The notes beneath the pieces were generated by a model. That model saw only the letters and a program-made list of their open reading frames with translations, did not search any database and had not been told where the DNA came from. The position numbers were made by a program, and so were the translations under genes. A stretch of DNA of 64,000 nucleotides from Enterobacter oligotrophicus (GTDB taxonomy: Bacteria; Pseudomonadota; Gammaproteobacteria; Enterobacterales; Enterobacteriaceae), in assembly GCF_009176645.1 (NCBI RefSeq), contig NZ_AP019007.1, forward strand, positions 248,001 to 312,000. Direction: 5' to 3'. Below, piece after piece: positions 63,604-64,000 of this stretch; position 1 is the first letter of the stretch; every line of letters starts with the position of its first letter.

Positions 63604-64000
63604 AATGCCTTATTTGAGCAAGGACGAGCGTCGGGAAGCGATCTTACAGGCAGCCATGCGCGTAGCGCTGGCGGAAGGGCTGGCGGCGATGACAGTGCGC
63701 CGTATTGCCGCGGAAGCCGGTGTGGCGGCCGGGCAGGTTCATCACCACTTTGCTTCAGGCGGCGAGCTAAAGTCATTGGCCTTTGTTCGGCTGATCCGCG
63801 AGCTGCTTGATGCCGAAGTCGCTGGCGAAAACGCCAGCTGGCGTGAACGTCTGCACGCCATGCTCGGCAGCGATGACGGTGGGTTCGAGCCCTACATCCG
63901 CCTCTGGCGGGAAGCGCAAATCCTGGCGAGCCGTGACCCTGAAATTAAGGGGGCCTATGTGCTGACGATGGAAATGTGGCATCAGGAGACGGTGGCGATT
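63604..64000 (+). CDS. smvR: TetR-family repressor SmvR (3' end outside window)
   Basis: Open from ATG 63604 to the window edge, 132 codons seen. GAGTGAG lies upstream. The N-terminal TetR HTH spans about residues 10-55 (RREAILQAAMRVALAEGLAAMTVRRIAAEAGV, then GQVHHHFAS). The ligand-binding domain is partly visible (YIRLWREAQILASRDPEIKGAY). SmvR represses smvA, and its loss raises biocide tolerance in Klebsiella and relatives. The two dyads in the intergenic region are its probable operators. Confidence 0.92.

Noticed and set aside
62001..63776. 591-codon version of smvA starting at 63776
   Set aside because: The first 96 codons run through the operator region and back over smvR; ATG 63488 with a ribosome site gives the known length.

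Overview
The window looks like chromosomal DNA of an Enterobacteriaceae member close to Enterobacter, Lelliottia or Leclercia. Many proteins read as near-identical relatives of Escherichia coli K-12 proteins, and several local gene orders match K-12: glsB-yneG-dgcF-uxaB-yneE, osmC-bdm-sra-maeA-adhP and fdnGHI-yddG. Other blocks are absent from K-12 but usual in Enterobacter relatives: treZYX, smvA/smvR, a BLUF-EAL protein and several extra signalling genes. There is no rRNA, tRNA, CRISPR array, insertion sequence or clear prophage.

Layout. 1-6.2 kb: the tail of a chemoreceptor, glutaminase glsB, yneG, then three consecutive diguanylate cyclases with three different input domains. 6.3-15.9 kb: uxaB (galacturonate catabolism), yneE, three GNAT acetyltransferases, an exported alpha/beta hydrolase, an OmpR/EnvZ-type two-component system followed by a DipZ-like thiol-disulfide membrane protein, and tam. 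16-22 kb: a cytoplasmic GH28 enzyme with an altered active site, a small membrane protein, an orphan XRE regulator facing four regularly spaced operators, and a DUF969-DUF979-DUF2891 operon divergent from a MarR-type regulator. 22-31 kb: the treZ-treY-treX trehalose operon, a stress-type SDR, a VF530 protein and lipoprotein digH. 31-36.5 kb: dsbG, a full chemoreceptor, a blue-light BLUF-EAL phosphodiesterase and a membrane-anchored hydrolase. 36.7-43.6 kb: a candidate sigma-54 promoter, an RpiR regulator and ddpXABCDF (D-Ala-D-Ala dipeptide use). 43.6-56.2 kb: osmC, a LysR/MBL pair, bdm, sra, maeA, an ABC-F gene with a probable peptide-coding leader, adhP, an Rrf2 regulator divergent from an NDH-2-like flavoprotein, araJ and a CcdAB-like toxin-antitoxin pair. 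56.3-64 kb: the selenoprotein formate dehydrogenase-N operon fdnGHI, yddG, smvA and the start of smvR.

Functional themes are c-di-GMP signalling (three synthases, one light-regulated hydrolase), stationary-phase and osmotic stress (tre operon, SDR, osmC, bdm, sra), periplasmic thiol chemistry (DipZ-like, DsbG), cell-wall peptide recycling (ddp, digH) and anaerobic nitrate-linked formate oxidation (fdn).

The most interesting items beyond routine annotation are the four-site operator array before the orphan XRE gene, the 27-codon leader ORF whose stop codon lies in a long-range helix before the ABC-F gene, the CcdAB-like module whose antitoxin lacks a ribbon-helix-helix domain, the metallo-beta-lactamase-fold protein that has lost its HxHxDH ligands, and the structured leader between a two-component system and its dipZ-like neighbour. 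All calls come from reading the sequence and from memory of the families; no database search was run.
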